From positions 1 through 54,277 of the forward strand of contig NZ_FOOF01000026.1 of NCBI RefSeq assembly GCF_900113115.1: a stretch of DNA of 54,277 bases, in the 5' to 3' direction. This DNA is from Duganella sp. CF458. Its GTDB lineage: Bacteria > Pseudomonadota > Gammaproteobacteria > Burkholderiales > Burkholderiaceae_D. Within the stretch, counting starts at the first letter, position 1. The number at the start of each line of letters is the position of its first letter. Below, one piece after another: positions 16,297-24,954 of the stretch. The notes under the pieces are model-generated. The model ran no database searches. It was not told the origin of the DNA and was given only the letters and a program-made list of their open reading frames with translations. The position numbers and the translations under genes were made by a program.

Positions 16297-17967
16297 ATGG
16301 AAAAAATCTGGCTGAAGTCTTACCCCCAAGGCGTTCCTGCGGAGATCGATATTTCGCAGTACCGCTCCGTGACCCACCTGCTGGAGGAGTCGTTCCAGAA
16401 GTACGCGAGCCGCAACGCGTACGTCTGCATGGACAAGTTCATGACCTACTCCGAAGTGGACCAGATGTCGAAGCAGTTCGGCGCCTGGCTGCAGTCCAAG
16501 GGCCTGAAGCCGGGTGCGCGCGTCGCCATCATGCTGCCTAATGTGTTGCAATACCCGGTCGCGCTGGCGGGCATCATCCGCGCCGGCTATGTGGTGGTCA
16601 ACGTCAACCCGCTGTACACCCCGCGCGAACTGCAGCACCAGTTGAACGACTCCGGCGCGGAAGCCGTGATCGTGCTGGAGAACTTCGCCACCACCGTGCA
16701 GCAAGTCGTCGCCTCGACCCCGGTCAAGCACGTGATCGTGGCCTCGATGGGCGACCTGCTGGGCGGCCTGAAAGGCATGATCGTCAACTTCGTGGTGCGC
16801 AGCGTGAAGAAGATGGTGCCGGCCTGGAACATCCCTGGCCACGTCACCTTCAAGCAGGTGCTGTCCGAAGGCTCGCGCCTGACGCTGAAGCCGGCCGACC
16901 AGAAGCCAAGCGATATCGCCTTCCTGCAGTACACCGGCGGCACCACCGGCGTGTCCAAGGGCGCCGTGCTGTTGCACAGTAACGTGGTGGCCAATATGCT
17001 GCAGAACGAAGCCTGGCTGCAGATGGCGCCGAGCGACAAGCAGATGGTGTTTGTCGCCGCGCTGCCGCTGTACCACATCTATTCGCTGACCATTTCCTGC
17101 TTCATGGGCTGGAAGCTGGGCGGCATGAACATCCTGATCCCGAATCCGCGCGATATTCCCGGCTTCGTCAAAGAGCTGGCCAAATATCCGGTGACCGTGT
17201 TCCCGGCCGTGAATACGCTGTACAACGCGCTGCTGAACAATCCTGACTTCTCCAAGCTGGACTTTTCGAGCTACAAGATCTGCAACGGCGGCGGCATGGC
17301 CGTGCAGCAGTCGGTGGCCGACCGTTGGCTGAAGGTGACCGGCACCCCGATCATCGAGGGCTACGGCCTGTCCGAAACCTCGCCGGTGGCAACCGCCAAC
17401 CGTGTCGACATCAAGGAATTCACCGGCACCATCGGCGTACCGATTCCTTCCACCGAAGTTTCGATCCTGGACGACGACGGCAAGGAAGTGCCGCTGGGCT
17501 CTCCGGGCGAAATCGCAATCCGCGGCCCGCAGGTGATGGCCGGCTACTGGAACCGTCCTGACGAGACCGCGAAGTCGATCACCCCGGACGGCTTCTTCAA
17601 GACCGGCGACGTGGGCATCATGGACGACAAGGGTTTCGTGCGCATCGTCGACCGCAAGAAGGACATGATCCTGGTGTCGGGCTTCAATGTGTACCCGAAC
17701 GAAGTGGAAGGCGTGGTCGCTGCCCACCCTGGCGTGCTCGAAGTGGCTTGTGTTGGCGTACCGGACGCGAACTCCGGCGAAGCGGTGAAGTTGTTCGTTG
17801 TCCGCAAGGATCCGAACCTGACCGCGGAAGCGCTGCTCGAGTTCTGCAAACACGAGTTGACCGCCTACAAGAAGCCGAAGTACATTGAGTTCCGTGATGA
17901 ACTGCCGAAGACCAATGTCGGCAAGATCCTGCGCCGCCAATTGCGCGACGAGAAGAAGGCAGCATAA
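16297..17967 (+). CDS. fadD: long-chain fatty acid-CoA ligase (second of tandem pair)
   Basis: 556-residue paralogue of the preceding gene with the same landmarks (YTGGTTGVSKGA, GYGLSETSPVA, FNVYPNEVEG, GKILRR). Ribosome site gaaagg is upstream of ATG 16297. The copies diverge mainly in the acyl-binding middle part (residues ~220-340) and at the C-terminal tail, which in the first copy has extra Asp/Lys residues. This suggests different chain-length preference rather than simple dosage. The E. coli analogue of such a pair is not duplicated; tandem fadD genes are common in Pseudomonas and Burkholderiales. Confidence 0.94.
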   Translation: MEKIWLKSYPQGVPAEIDISQYRSVTHLLEESFQKYASRNAYVCMDKFMTYSEVDQMSKQFGAWLQSKGLKPGARVAIMLPNVLQYPVALAGIIRAGYVVVNVNPLYTPRELQHQLNDSGAEAVIVLENFATTVQQVVASTPVKHVIVASMGDLLGGLKGMIVNFVVRSVKKMVPAWNIPGHVTFKQVLSEGSRLTLKPADQKPSDIAFLQYTGGTTGVSKGAVLLHSNVVANMLQNEAWLQMAPSDKQMVFVAALPLYHIYSLTISCFMGWKLGGMNILIPNPRDIPGFVKELAKYPVTVFPAVNTLYNALLNNPDFSKLDFSSYKICNGGGMAVQQSVADRWLKVTGTPIIEGYGLSETSPVATANRVDIKEFTGTIGVPIPSTEVSILDDDGKEVPLGSPGEIAIRGPQVMAGYWNRPDETAKSITPDGFFKTGDVGIMDDKGFVRIVDRKKDMILVSGFNVYPNEVEGVVAAHPGVLEVACVGVPDANSGEAVKLFVVRKDPNLTAEALLEFCKHELTAYKKPKYIEFRDELPKTNVGKILRRQLRDEKKAA

Positions 17968-18052
17968 GCCGGCAGGCTTGATCTGGCGCAGGGTATGGCT
18001 CCGGGCCGGCTGTAGAGTGGAACGCACCACCTGGACAGCCTCCGGAGACCAT

Positions 18053-18460
18053 ATGGGCCTGGTTTACAACTTTGCACTCACCCTCAGTACCGCAGGCCGC
18101 CGCGTATTGCGCCAGCGCGAAGGCCTGCGCGGCTACTACGAAGTCTCCCGTCACGGCATGACCCCCGACCAGGTCGAAGCAGCGTTTGACCTGTCGGTGC
18201 GCAGCGCAGAACGCGCGGTGCAGCGCCAGGTCAGCCACCATCCCCTCACGCAGGCGCAGTTCGATGCGCTGGTCAGTTACACGCACAATCTTGGCGCCGG
18301 CGGTGCGATGCTGGTGCTGCGCCGTATCGATTGCGGTGATCTCGATGGCGCGGCCGACGCCATGCTGCGCAATATCAGCGCGCCGGTCGAAGGCCGGCTG
18401 GTGCCGCACGCCGGACTGGCGGGGCGGCGCAAGGAAGAAAGCGCGCCTTTCCGCGACTAG
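18053..18460 (+). CDS. shortened lysozyme-like (GH24/endolysin) protein
   Basis: 135 residues. The C-terminal two thirds carry the phage-lysozyme pattern LTQAQFDALVSYTHNLGAG and a closing AGLAGRRKEESAPF, and the N-terminus has the REGLR segment that holds the catalytic Glu in T4-type lysozymes. The stretch that normally follows (catalytic Asp and the Thr/Gly-rich turn of the small lobe) is missing: REGLRGYYEVSRHG runs straight into the helical lobe. There is no signal peptide. It may be a degenerate lysozyme or a domesticated binding module. RBS cggag precedes ATG 18053. It has no phage neighbours. Confidence 0.65.
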   Translation: MGLVYNFALTLSTAGRRVLRQREGLRGYYEVSRHGMTPDQVEAAFDLSVRSAERAVQRQVSHHPLTQAQFDALVSYTHNLGAGGAMLVLRRIDCGDLDGAADAMLRNISAPVEGRLVPHAGLAGRRKEESAPFRD

Positions 18461-18682
18461 TAGCCTGATGTTCCTGGGTGGCGCCCGTTTGGCAGCCGTC
18501 GGATAATCCCCCTTGAATTCAGGCTTCCATTTATTTAAGATAGCAACTGGTGCTTAGGTGAGCGCCTGTCGCCCGCTTAGGCGACGTCCACAACAGACAT
18601 CACCTCTTCAAACCTACTCGTACAACCCTACGGGCTTCGATCTTCAGCGGGCGGAGGATAAAGTCCTTGTTGGGAGTTTGTC

Positions 18683-19471
18683 ATGAGCCAGTCATATAAA
18701 GCACGCTTCACGCCGTGCGGATATTCCATTAAACAGCTTCGCAGTGATGCTGATCGATTGAAAAAGACAGAAGGTATCAAGCATCAAGATGCATTGAACC
18801 GAATTGCCAAGTCGGCCAAGTATTCCGATTGGGAGGAGCTGATAGGGCAAGAAAGCAATCATAAGAGGGACAACTTCTTCCATTCGATGTACAACGACCG
18901 TAAGGACTCCGCTATGGTGCGGAGTAATTATGCGGATTATTTGCGTCGACAAAAATTGGCTGACAATAAGGACGCATACCGACTTTTCGTTTTGCAGAAT
19001 TGGAAGTATTTTGTGAAGCTTGGGATGACTGACTTGGATCTCAATAATGAGCCGATGAGCCCTGATGCCATGCACGAAGAGTTGCTAGCCAATGTGGAAA
19101 GACGCGGGGCCGCTGGACTCTTGCCCCAGAATATGGGCGCGCGTCTCCTCGAAACCACGATTTGGGCGAGCCATATTTTCAAAGGCGAGCTGGAAGTTTC
19201 CGATGAAATTCAGCAGGGGTATTTGGGTGCCGCATTGATATCCGTAGCAGGCATCCGGGCATATCAACTCAAATCGGACAAAGTGACGTTATCACAAGAT
19301 GAGCTGTTAGCTTTGATCCAACAGTACTACATGCTGGCCGAACTTGAATTCACTTCTCGACGAACCGACATGACTATTGTCCTACCAGGTCTTGATCACA
19401 TATTTAAGCCTGAAGCAGAGCTCAGCTTCCAGATGCCCGAATCTTTCGTGGAAATGGAGAAGGCCGATTGA
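18683..19471 (+). CDS. hypothetical protein, low-GC orphan
   Basis: 262 residues, no signal peptide or membrane segment. The N-terminus (LRSDADRLKKTEGIKHQDALNRIAK, then W in SDWEELIG) resembles a short helical motif seen at the start of several plasmid- or island-borne proteins, in which a Lys/Leu-rich helix precedes a conserved Trp-Glu-x-Leu. The remainder is mostly helical and unrecognised. Base composition is clearly more AT-rich than all neighbours and codon use is relaxed (many aat, ttg, gat), which suggests recent transfer. ATG 18683 follows gggag. It is flanked by a shortened lysozyme and the convergent phoD. Confidence 0.7.
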   Translation: MSQSYKARFTPCGYSIKQLRSDADRLKKTEGIKHQDALNRIAKSAKYSDWEELIGQESNHKRDNFFHSMYNDRKDSAMVRSNYADYLRRQKLADNKDAYRLFVLQNWKYFVKLGMTDLDLNNEPMSPDAMHEELLANVERRGAAGLLPQNMGARLLETTIWASHIFKGELEVSDEIQQGYLGAALISVAGIRAYQLKSDKVTLSQDELLALIQQYYMLAELEFTSRRTDMTIVLPGLDHIFKPEAELSFQMPESFVEMEKAD

Positions 19472-19500
19472 TGCATCGCTGACCGAACGGCGTTCATGGC

Positions 19501-21048
19501 TCAAGCCTCGCGGTGCGAGCCTGGCTTGCCGTCGGCAACCGAAAAGGATGCCAGCGTGGACAGGCCGCTGTTCGCATCGTGCACATCATCGAGCGCCTGG
19601 AATGCTACCGAGGCCCGCTCGGGGCGCAAGTCCAGCAGCATGAAGCCGCGCCTGTCGCTGCGGCCGAAATGCATGTCGCGATTCATGTCGACGTATTGCT
19701 GCGTGCGTGCCTGTGGGCGCGAGCTGGACGTCACGGAGGTGCCGCAGAATTCCGTTGCCACGATCGGATTGGCGGCGCCGGCGGTGCGCGTGGGATCGCG
19801 CCGCACATCGGCGGCGAAGAAGGTGTGCACATCGCCGGACAATACCACCGGGTTGCGCGCGCTGCGCACGGCATCCAGCAGGCGGCTGCGCGCGGCCGTG
19901 TAACCATCCCAGCCATCGGTCCAGAAGCGGCCATCGCTGTCGCCGGCCAACGGCAGCTGCGACAACTGCGCCATCAGCGTCTGCTGGGCGAGGATATTCC
20001 AGCGCGCCTTGGATTCCTTGAGCCCTTGCGCCAGCCATTGTTCCTGCTCTCTTCCCAGCATGGTGCGGCGCGGATCGGCCAGCGCGGCGCAGGCGCGGCG
20101 ATAGACCGAACTGGAGCCGCCGCGTCCTGTTGGCTGGCAGGCATGCGTCGAGCGGTACTGGCGCGTGTCGAGCACGTGGAAGCGCGCCAGTTGGCCCCAG
20201 TCGTAGCGTTGGTAAATGCGCTGGGCGCGCAGTGGCTGGTGCTCGAAGTAAGCCTGGTAGGCAGCGGCGCGGCGCTGCACGAAGTCCGGCGACAGCAATT
20301 CATCGCGCGTCGGGCTGTAATCGTTGGCCAATTCGTGATCGTCCCAGGTCAGCAGCCATGGCGCCGCCTGGTGCGCGGCCTGCAGGTCGGGATCGCTCTT
20401 GTACTGCGCATAGCGCGCGCGGTACTCGGCCAACGTGAAACTCTCATTGCGGCGCAAGGCGGCGGCAGGGTGCCGCAGGCTGTAGGGACCCCATTCGTAG
20501 ATGTAGTCACCGAGGAAGGCTACCAGGTCGGGCGCGGCCCGCGCGATGTGGCGGTGCGCGGCGTAATGGCCGAACTCCCAATGCTGGCAGGATGCGACGG
20601 CCAGCTTCAACGCCACCGGCATGCTGCCGGGGGGCGGCGCGGTGCGCGTGCGGCCGACGGGACTGACGGCATCGCCCAGCATGAAGCGGTACCAGTACCA
20701 GCGGTCCGGCTGCAGGCCGCGTACGTCGACGTTGACGCTGTGCGCCAGTGCCGGCGCGGCAACTGCCGTGCCTTTCGCTGCAATACGGGTGAAACCTTCG
20801 TCGTGCGCGACTTCCCAGCGCACCTGCTGCGCGATGGGCGGCATCGAAGCCGCGTTCAGCGGATCGGGCAGGAGCCGGGTCCAGAGGATCACGGAGTCAG
20901 GAAGCGGTGCACCGGATGCAACGCCCAGCGTGAAAGGATAAGCGCCGTTGGCAGCGCTGCGCGCTTGCGCGGGAAGGTGGGGCGCCAGCACTGCCAGCGC
21001 GGCCACGCGGGCCGCGGCCTGGAGCAGGAGCCGGCGCCCTTCTTGCAT
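19501..21048 (-). CDS. phoD: PhoD-type alkaline phosphatase/phosphodiesterase
   Basis: 515 residues. The N-terminus GRRLLLQAAARVAALAVLA resembles a twin-arginine leader, as usual for PhoD, which is exported folded with Fe3+/Ca2+. A fibronectin-like N-terminal domain (residues ~35-140: GVASGAPLPDSVILWTRL) precedes the metallophosphatase core, with ASCQHWEFG, FLGDYIYEWG, TWDDHE and GDVHTFF metal-binding motifs. It should release phosphate from phosphomono- or diesters in the periplasm. It is transcribed after the thioesterase with only 3 bases between genes. No Pho box is clear. Confidence 0.92.
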   Translation of the reverse strand: MQEGRRLLLQAAARVAALAVLAPHLPAQARSAANGAYPFTLGVASGAPLPDSVILWTRLLPDPLNAASMPPIAQQVRWEVAHDEGFTRIAAKGTAVAAPALAHSVNVDVRGLQPDRWYWYRFMLGDAVSPVGRTRTAPPPGSMPVALKLAVASCQHWEFGHYAAHRHIARAAPDLVAFLGDYIYEWGPYSLRHPAAALRRNESFTLAEYRARYAQYKSDPDLQAAHQAAPWLLTWDDHELANDYSPTRDELLSPDFVQRRAAAYQAYFEHQPLRAQRIYQRYDWGQLARFHVLDTRQYRSTHACQPTGRGGSSSVYRRACAALADPRRTMLGREQEQWLAQGLKESKARWNILAQQTLMAQLSQLPLAGDSDGRFWTDGWDGYTAARSRLLDAVRSARNPVVLSGDVHTFFAADVRRDPTRTAGAANPIVATEFCGTSVTSSSRPQARTQQYVDMNRDMHFGRSDRRGFMLLDLRPERASVAFQALDDVHDANSGLSTLASFSVADGKPGSHREA

Positions 21049-21051
21049 GAA

Positions 21052-21471
21052 TTACATCAGCGATTCGATCGGCGGCACCGGGCGCGGCTTGCGGTCAGGG
21101 CCGGTGGCGACGTAGGTCAGGGTCGCTTCAGTGACCTTCACGATATTGGCCTGCAGGCGGTTGCGCTCTGCGTAGACTTCCACGTTGACGGTGATCGAGG
21201 TATTGCCGACCTTGACGATGTCGGCGTAGAAGGTCAGCAGGTCGCCGACGAAGACCGGGTGCTTGAACAGGAAAGAGTTCACCGCAATGGTGGCGACGCG
21301 GCCGTTGGCGCGGCGGGTGGCGGGCAGGGAGCCCGCAATGTCGACCTGGGCCATGATCCAGCCGCCGAAAACGTCGCCATACACGTTGGCGTCGGACGGC
21401 GAGGGCATCACGCGCAGTTCAGGCATCTTTCCAGGTGGGAGGCCGCGGGAGGTTTGTTCTTGGGAGGTCAT
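21052..21471 (-). CDS. YciA-type acyl-CoA thioesterase (hotdog fold)
   Basis: 139 residues. The hotdog signature SDANVYGDVFGGWIM contains the catalytic region of YciA/BACH-type thioesterases, followed by FKHPVFVGDLLTFYADIV. It hydrolyses acyl-CoA to free acid and CoA in the cytosol. It is divergent from the ABC exporter gene (60-base gap), and phoD follows in the same direction. Length is typical for the family. Confidence 0.9.
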   Translation of the reverse strand: MTSQEQTSRGLPPGKMPELRVMPSPSDANVYGDVFGGWIMAQVDIAGSLPATRRANGRVATIAVNSFLFKHPVFVGDLLTFYADIVKVGNTSITVNVEVYAERNRLQANIVKVTEATLTYVATGPDRKPRPVPPIESLM

Positions 21472-21531
21472 CGCAAATTCTCATGAAGGACTACAATTGA
21501 TGGGATTTTAAACCAGCCAGCCCACGCACGT

Positions 21532-23370
21532 ATGCGACGTTATTCGAATACTCCACCACCTCCGCCGGGTCAGCAACGCGGCGACATTGCTACTCTGAAA
21601 ACATTGCTGCCCTATTTGTGGGTATACAAATGGCGCGTGCTGGCAGCCTTGCTGGCGCTGGTGGGCGCCAAGGCTGCCAACGTCGGCGTGCCTGTCGTGC
21701 TGAAGCAATTGGTCGACGATATGACCGTCAAGGCGGGCGACCCGCGCGCCCTGCTGGTGCTGCCGCTGGCGACGCTGGTGGCGTATGGCCTGCTGCGCCT
21801 GTCGACCACCATGTTCACCGAGCTGCGCGAATTCCTGTTCGCGCGGGTGACGCAACGCGCTGTGCGTACCATTGCGCTGAGAGTGTTCCGCCACCTCCAT
21901 TCGCTGTCGCTGCGCTTCCACCTCAACCGCCAAACCGGCGGCATGACGCGCGATATCGAACGCGGCACGCGCGGCGTCAGTTCGCTGATCTCGTACACAT
22001 TGTTCAATATCCTGCCGACGCTGGTCGAGATCACGCTGGTGCTGGGCTACCTGGTTACGCATTACGACATCTGGTTCTCGGTGATCACCTTCTCCGCGCT
22101 GGTCACCTACATCACCTTCACCATCGTCGTGACGAACTGGCGCACGCACTTCCGCCGCACCATGAACGATCTCGATTCGAAGGCCAACACCAAGGCCATC
22201 GACTCGCTGCTGAACTACGAGACCGTCAAATACTTCGGCAATGAGGACTATGAGGCGAATCGCTACGATGAAGGCCTGCAGCGCTATGAGAAGGCCGCGG
22301 TCAAATCGCAGACATCGCTGTCGCTGCTGAACACCGGCCAGTCAGCCATCATCGCGATTGCGGTGACGCTGATCTTGTGGCGCGCGACGCAAGGCGTGAT
22401 CGACGGCACGATGACGCTGGGCGACCTGGTGCTGGTGAATGCCTTCATGATCCAGCTCTACATCCCGCTCAACTTCCTGGGCGTGATCTACCGCGAGATC
22501 AAGCAAAGCCTGGCCGATATGGAGCGCCTGTTCTCGCTGCTGGACGAGAACCGCGAAGTCGACGACGCGGCGCACGCCAAGCCGCTGCAGCCGCAAGGCG
22601 CCGAAGTGCGCTTCAACCACGTGGACTTCAGCTACGACCCCAAGCGCCAGATCCTGTTCGACGTGGACTTCGCCATCCCGGCCGGCACCACGACGGCCGT
22701 GGTGGGGCACAGCGGATCGGGCAAGTCCACGCTATCGCGCCTGTTGTACCGCTTCTATGAAGTGAACAGCGGCAGCATTACGATCGATGGCCAGGACCTG
22801 CGCGACATCACGCAGCACTCGCTGCGCCATGCGATCGGCATCGTACCGCAGGATACGGTGCTGTTCAACGACAGCATCGAATACAACATCGCCTACGGCC
22901 GCCCCGGCGCCAGCAAGGACGAGATCATTGCCGCCGCGCGCGCGGCATCGATCCACGACTTCATTGCCAGCCTGCCGGACGGCTACGAAACCATGGTCGG
23001 CGAACGTGGCCTGAAATTGTCCGGCGGCGAGAAGCAGCGCGTGGCGATAGCGCGTACGCTGTTGAAGAATCCCGCCATCCTGATTTTCGACGAAGCGACT
23101 TCCGCGCTGGATTCCAAAGCCGAACAGGCGATCCAGGCGCAATTGAAGGAGATCGCAAAGAACCGCACGACGATGGTGATCGCTCACCGCCTTTCCACCA
23201 TCGCCGACGCCCAGCAGATCCTGGTGCTCGACCACGGCAAGATTGTGGAGCGCGGCACGCACGCGGCCTTGTTGGCGCGCGAAGGCCTGTACGCCCAGAT
23301 GTGGGAGCGCCAGCAAGCACGCGGCGAGCAGGAACAGGCTTCGCCGGTTAGCGGCGAGTTGGTCAACTGA
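21532..23370 (+). CDS. ABC exporter, fused membrane and ATPase (Atm1/heavy-metal type)
   Basis: 612-residue half-transporter: a six-helix type 1 exporter domain (~20-330) and a nucleotide-binding domain with Walker A GHSGSGKST, signature LSGGEKQRVAIART and Walker B ILIFDEATSALD. The coupling segment with NYETVKYFGNEDYEANRY is characteristic of the Atm1/ABCB7 family, which exports glutathione-linked sulfur or metal conjugates. The N-terminus is proline-rich (TPPPPPG). It probably works as a homodimer. The downstream peptidase begins 13 bases after the stop, so they may be co-transcribed. Confidence 0.92.
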   Translation: MRRYSNTPPPPPGQQRGDIATLKTLLPYLWVYKWRVLAALLALVGAKAANVGVPVVLKQLVDDMTVKAGDPRALLVLPLATLVAYGLLRLSTTMFTELREFLFARVTQRAVRTIALRVFRHLHSLSLRFHLNRQTGGMTRDIERGTRGVSSLISYTLFNILPTLVEITLVLGYLVTHYDIWFSVITFSALVTYITFTIVVTNWRTHFRRTMNDLDSKANTKAIDSLLNYETVKYFGNEDYEANRYDEGLQRYEKAAVKSQTSLSLLNTGQSAIIAIAVTLILWRATQGVIDGTMTLGDLVLVNAFMIQLYIPLNFLGVIYREIKQSLADMERLFSLLDENREVDDAAHAKPLQPQGAEVRFNHVDFSYDPKRQILFDVDFAIPAGTTTAVVGHSGSGKSTLSRLLYRFYEVNSGSITIDGQDLRDITQHSLRHAIGIVPQDTVLFNDSIEYNIAYGRPGASKDEIIAAARAASIHDFIASLPDGYETMVGERGLKLSGGEKQRVAIARTLLKNPAILIFDEATSALDSKAEQAIQAQLKEIAKNRTTMVIAHRLSTIADAQQILVLDHGKIVERGTHAALLAREGLYAQMWERQQARGEQEQASPVSGELVN

Positions 23371-23383
23371 CAGGAGGACGGGG

Positions 23384-24850
23384 ATGGCGGTGAAGAAGGT
23401 TCTTGCGGTAGCCTTTGCTGCAATTGGTGTGCTGGCAGTCGCAGTCGGCGTCAACACAGTGCGAAGCGGCAGCAAGCAGCTGGTAGTGGAGAAGGCGCAA
23501 GCGCTGGCGATCGATGAAGTTGCGGCGGCGCAGCGCCTGGGTGAAGCCCTTCGCTTCGTCACTATTTCCGAGTACAAGAATGCCGACGCCAACGCCGCCG
23601 AATTCGACAAGCTGCACGCCCACCTGCAAGCCAGCTTCCCCCGCCTGCACGCCGCGCTGAAACGCGAGAACGTCAACGGCAAGGCCCTGCTCTACACCTG
23701 GCAAGGCAGTGACGCCAAGGCGGCCCCGGTGATGTGGATGGCGCACCAGGACGTGGTGCCGATCGCGCCCGGCACGGAAAAGAACTGGCAGCAGCAGCCC
23801 TTCGCCGGCGTGGTGCGCGATGGTTTCATCTGGGGCCGCGGCTCGTGGGACGACAAGGGCAACCTGTATGCCCAGATGGAAGCCATCGAAATGCTGCTGG
23901 CAAGCGGCTTCCAGCCGCGCCGCACCGTCTACCTGGCCTACGGCGCCGATGAAGAAGTCGGCGGCAAGCGCGGTGCCGCGAAGATCGCCGAGCTGCTCAA
24001 GTCGCGCGGCGTCAAGCTCGACTACGTGCTCGATGAAGGCTTGATGATCGTGCACGGCATGGTCCCGGGCCTGCAGCCCGGCGCCGCCATGGTTGGCGTG
24101 GCGGAGAAGGGCTACGCCAGCTACAAGCTGGAGCTGGAAACCGCGCCGGGCCATTCCTCGATGCCGCCGCAGGACACCGCCATCGGCATGATGAGCAAGG
24201 CCCTGGCCGCGCTGGAAGCGAACCCGCTGCCGGTGCGCATGGCCGGCCTGCCGCAACAAAGCTTCGAGACGATGGCACCGGAAATGACGGGCATGAACCG
24301 GGTGGCGCTGTCGAACTTCTGGCTGTTCAAGCCCATGCTGGAACGGATGCTGACCAAGACGCCGAGCGTGAATGCGCTGGTGCGCACCACAACTGCGCTG
24401 ACCATCGTCAACGCCGGCGTGAAGGACAATGTCCTGCCGGGCACCGCCAGCGCCACCGTCAATTTCCGCCTGCTGCCGGGCGATACGCTGGCAGGCGTTG
24501 AGCAGCATATGCACCAGGTGATCGGCAACGACAAGATCCGCATCACGCCCGACGGCGACTTCAATACCGAAGCGTCGCGCGTGGCACGCCAGGACGGCGC
24601 AGCCTTCACTGCAGTGAACCGCACCATCCGCCAGGTATTTCCGGACGTCGTGGTCGCACCCGGCCTGATGATCGGCGCCACCGACTCGCGCTACTTCGAC
24701 GGCATGAGCGACAGCGTGCTGAAGTTCGGCCCCGTACGGGCCCAGCCCGAAGACCTGCCGCGCTTCCACGGCACCAATGAGCGCATGTCGGTAAAGGGCT
24801 ACGCGGACATGATCCGCTTCTACCACCAGCTGCTGAAGAACAGTGCATAA
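23384..24850 (+). CDS. M20 family peptidase with N-terminal membrane anchor
   Basis: 488 residues. One N-terminal hydrophobic segment (VLAVAFAAIGVLAVAVGV) acts as signal anchor or signal peptide. Metal-site motifs are MAHQDVV and GRGSWDDKG, followed by YGADEEVGG and a late GATDSR region, as in the PM20D1/carboxypeptidase S branch. In that branch N-acyl amino acids or peptides are cleaved or formed outside the cytosol. The start ATG 23384 has a strong ribosome site (caggagg). A perfect 82-bp palindrome begins two bases after the stop. Confidence 0.9.
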   Translation: MAVKKVLAVAFAAIGVLAVAVGVNTVRSGSKQLVVEKAQALAIDEVAAAQRLGEALRFVTISEYKNADANAAEFDKLHAHLQASFPRLHAALKRENVNGKALLYTWQGSDAKAAPVMWMAHQDVVPIAPGTEKNWQQQPFAGVVRDGFIWGRGSWDDKGNLYAQMEAIEMLLASGFQPRRTVYLAYGADEEVGGKRGAAKIAELLKSRGVKLDYVLDEGLMIVHGMVPGLQPGAAMVGVAEKGYASYKLELETAPGHSSMPPQDTAIGMMSKALAALEANPLPVRMAGLPQQSFETMAPEMTGMNRVALSNFWLFKPMLERMLTKTPSVNALVRTTTALTIVNAGVKDNVLPGTASATVNFRLLPGDTLAGVEQHMHQVIGNDKIRITPDGDFNTEASRVARQDGAAFTAVNRTIRQVFPDVVVAPGLMIGATDSRYFDGMSDSVLKFGPVRAQPEDLPRFHGTNERMSVKGYADMIRFYHQLLKNSA

Positions 24851-24852
24851 AG

Positions 24853-24934
24853 AAAGTCGGGGTCAGCTCTGGCAATCGGACATTTATTTCGCATGCGAAA
24901 TAAATGTCCGATTGCCAGAGCTGACCCCGACTTT
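24853..24934. repeat. perfect 82-bp palindrome with aaagtcggggtcag ends
   Basis: Bases 24853-24893 and 24894-24934 are exact reverse complements, 41 + 41 bases with no spacer. The ends carry the 14-base core aaagtcggggtcag, which recurs at 54186-54199. It lies between convergent genes, 2 bases after one stop and 20 before the other, so as RNA it would make a very long hairpin from either strand and could stop or stabilise both transcripts. The core resembles dispersed repeats of Oxalobacteraceae that I associate with REP-type tyrosine transposases; that link is recalled, not tested. Confidence 0.95.
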
Positions 24935-24954
24935 TATGTTGGAGGCTTGATGCC

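Noticed and set aside
14413..18030. A minus-strand open frame of about 1,200 codons opposite both fadD genes
   Set aside because: It mirrors the coding strand of two certain genes, is rich in His, Gln, Val and Arg without any domain, and follows from high-GC codon bias.
18053..19471. Prophage remnant
   Set aside because: A lysozyme-like gene and a low-GC orphan are present, but there is no integrase, structural, holin or att-like sequence and the flanks are ordinary chromosomal genes.
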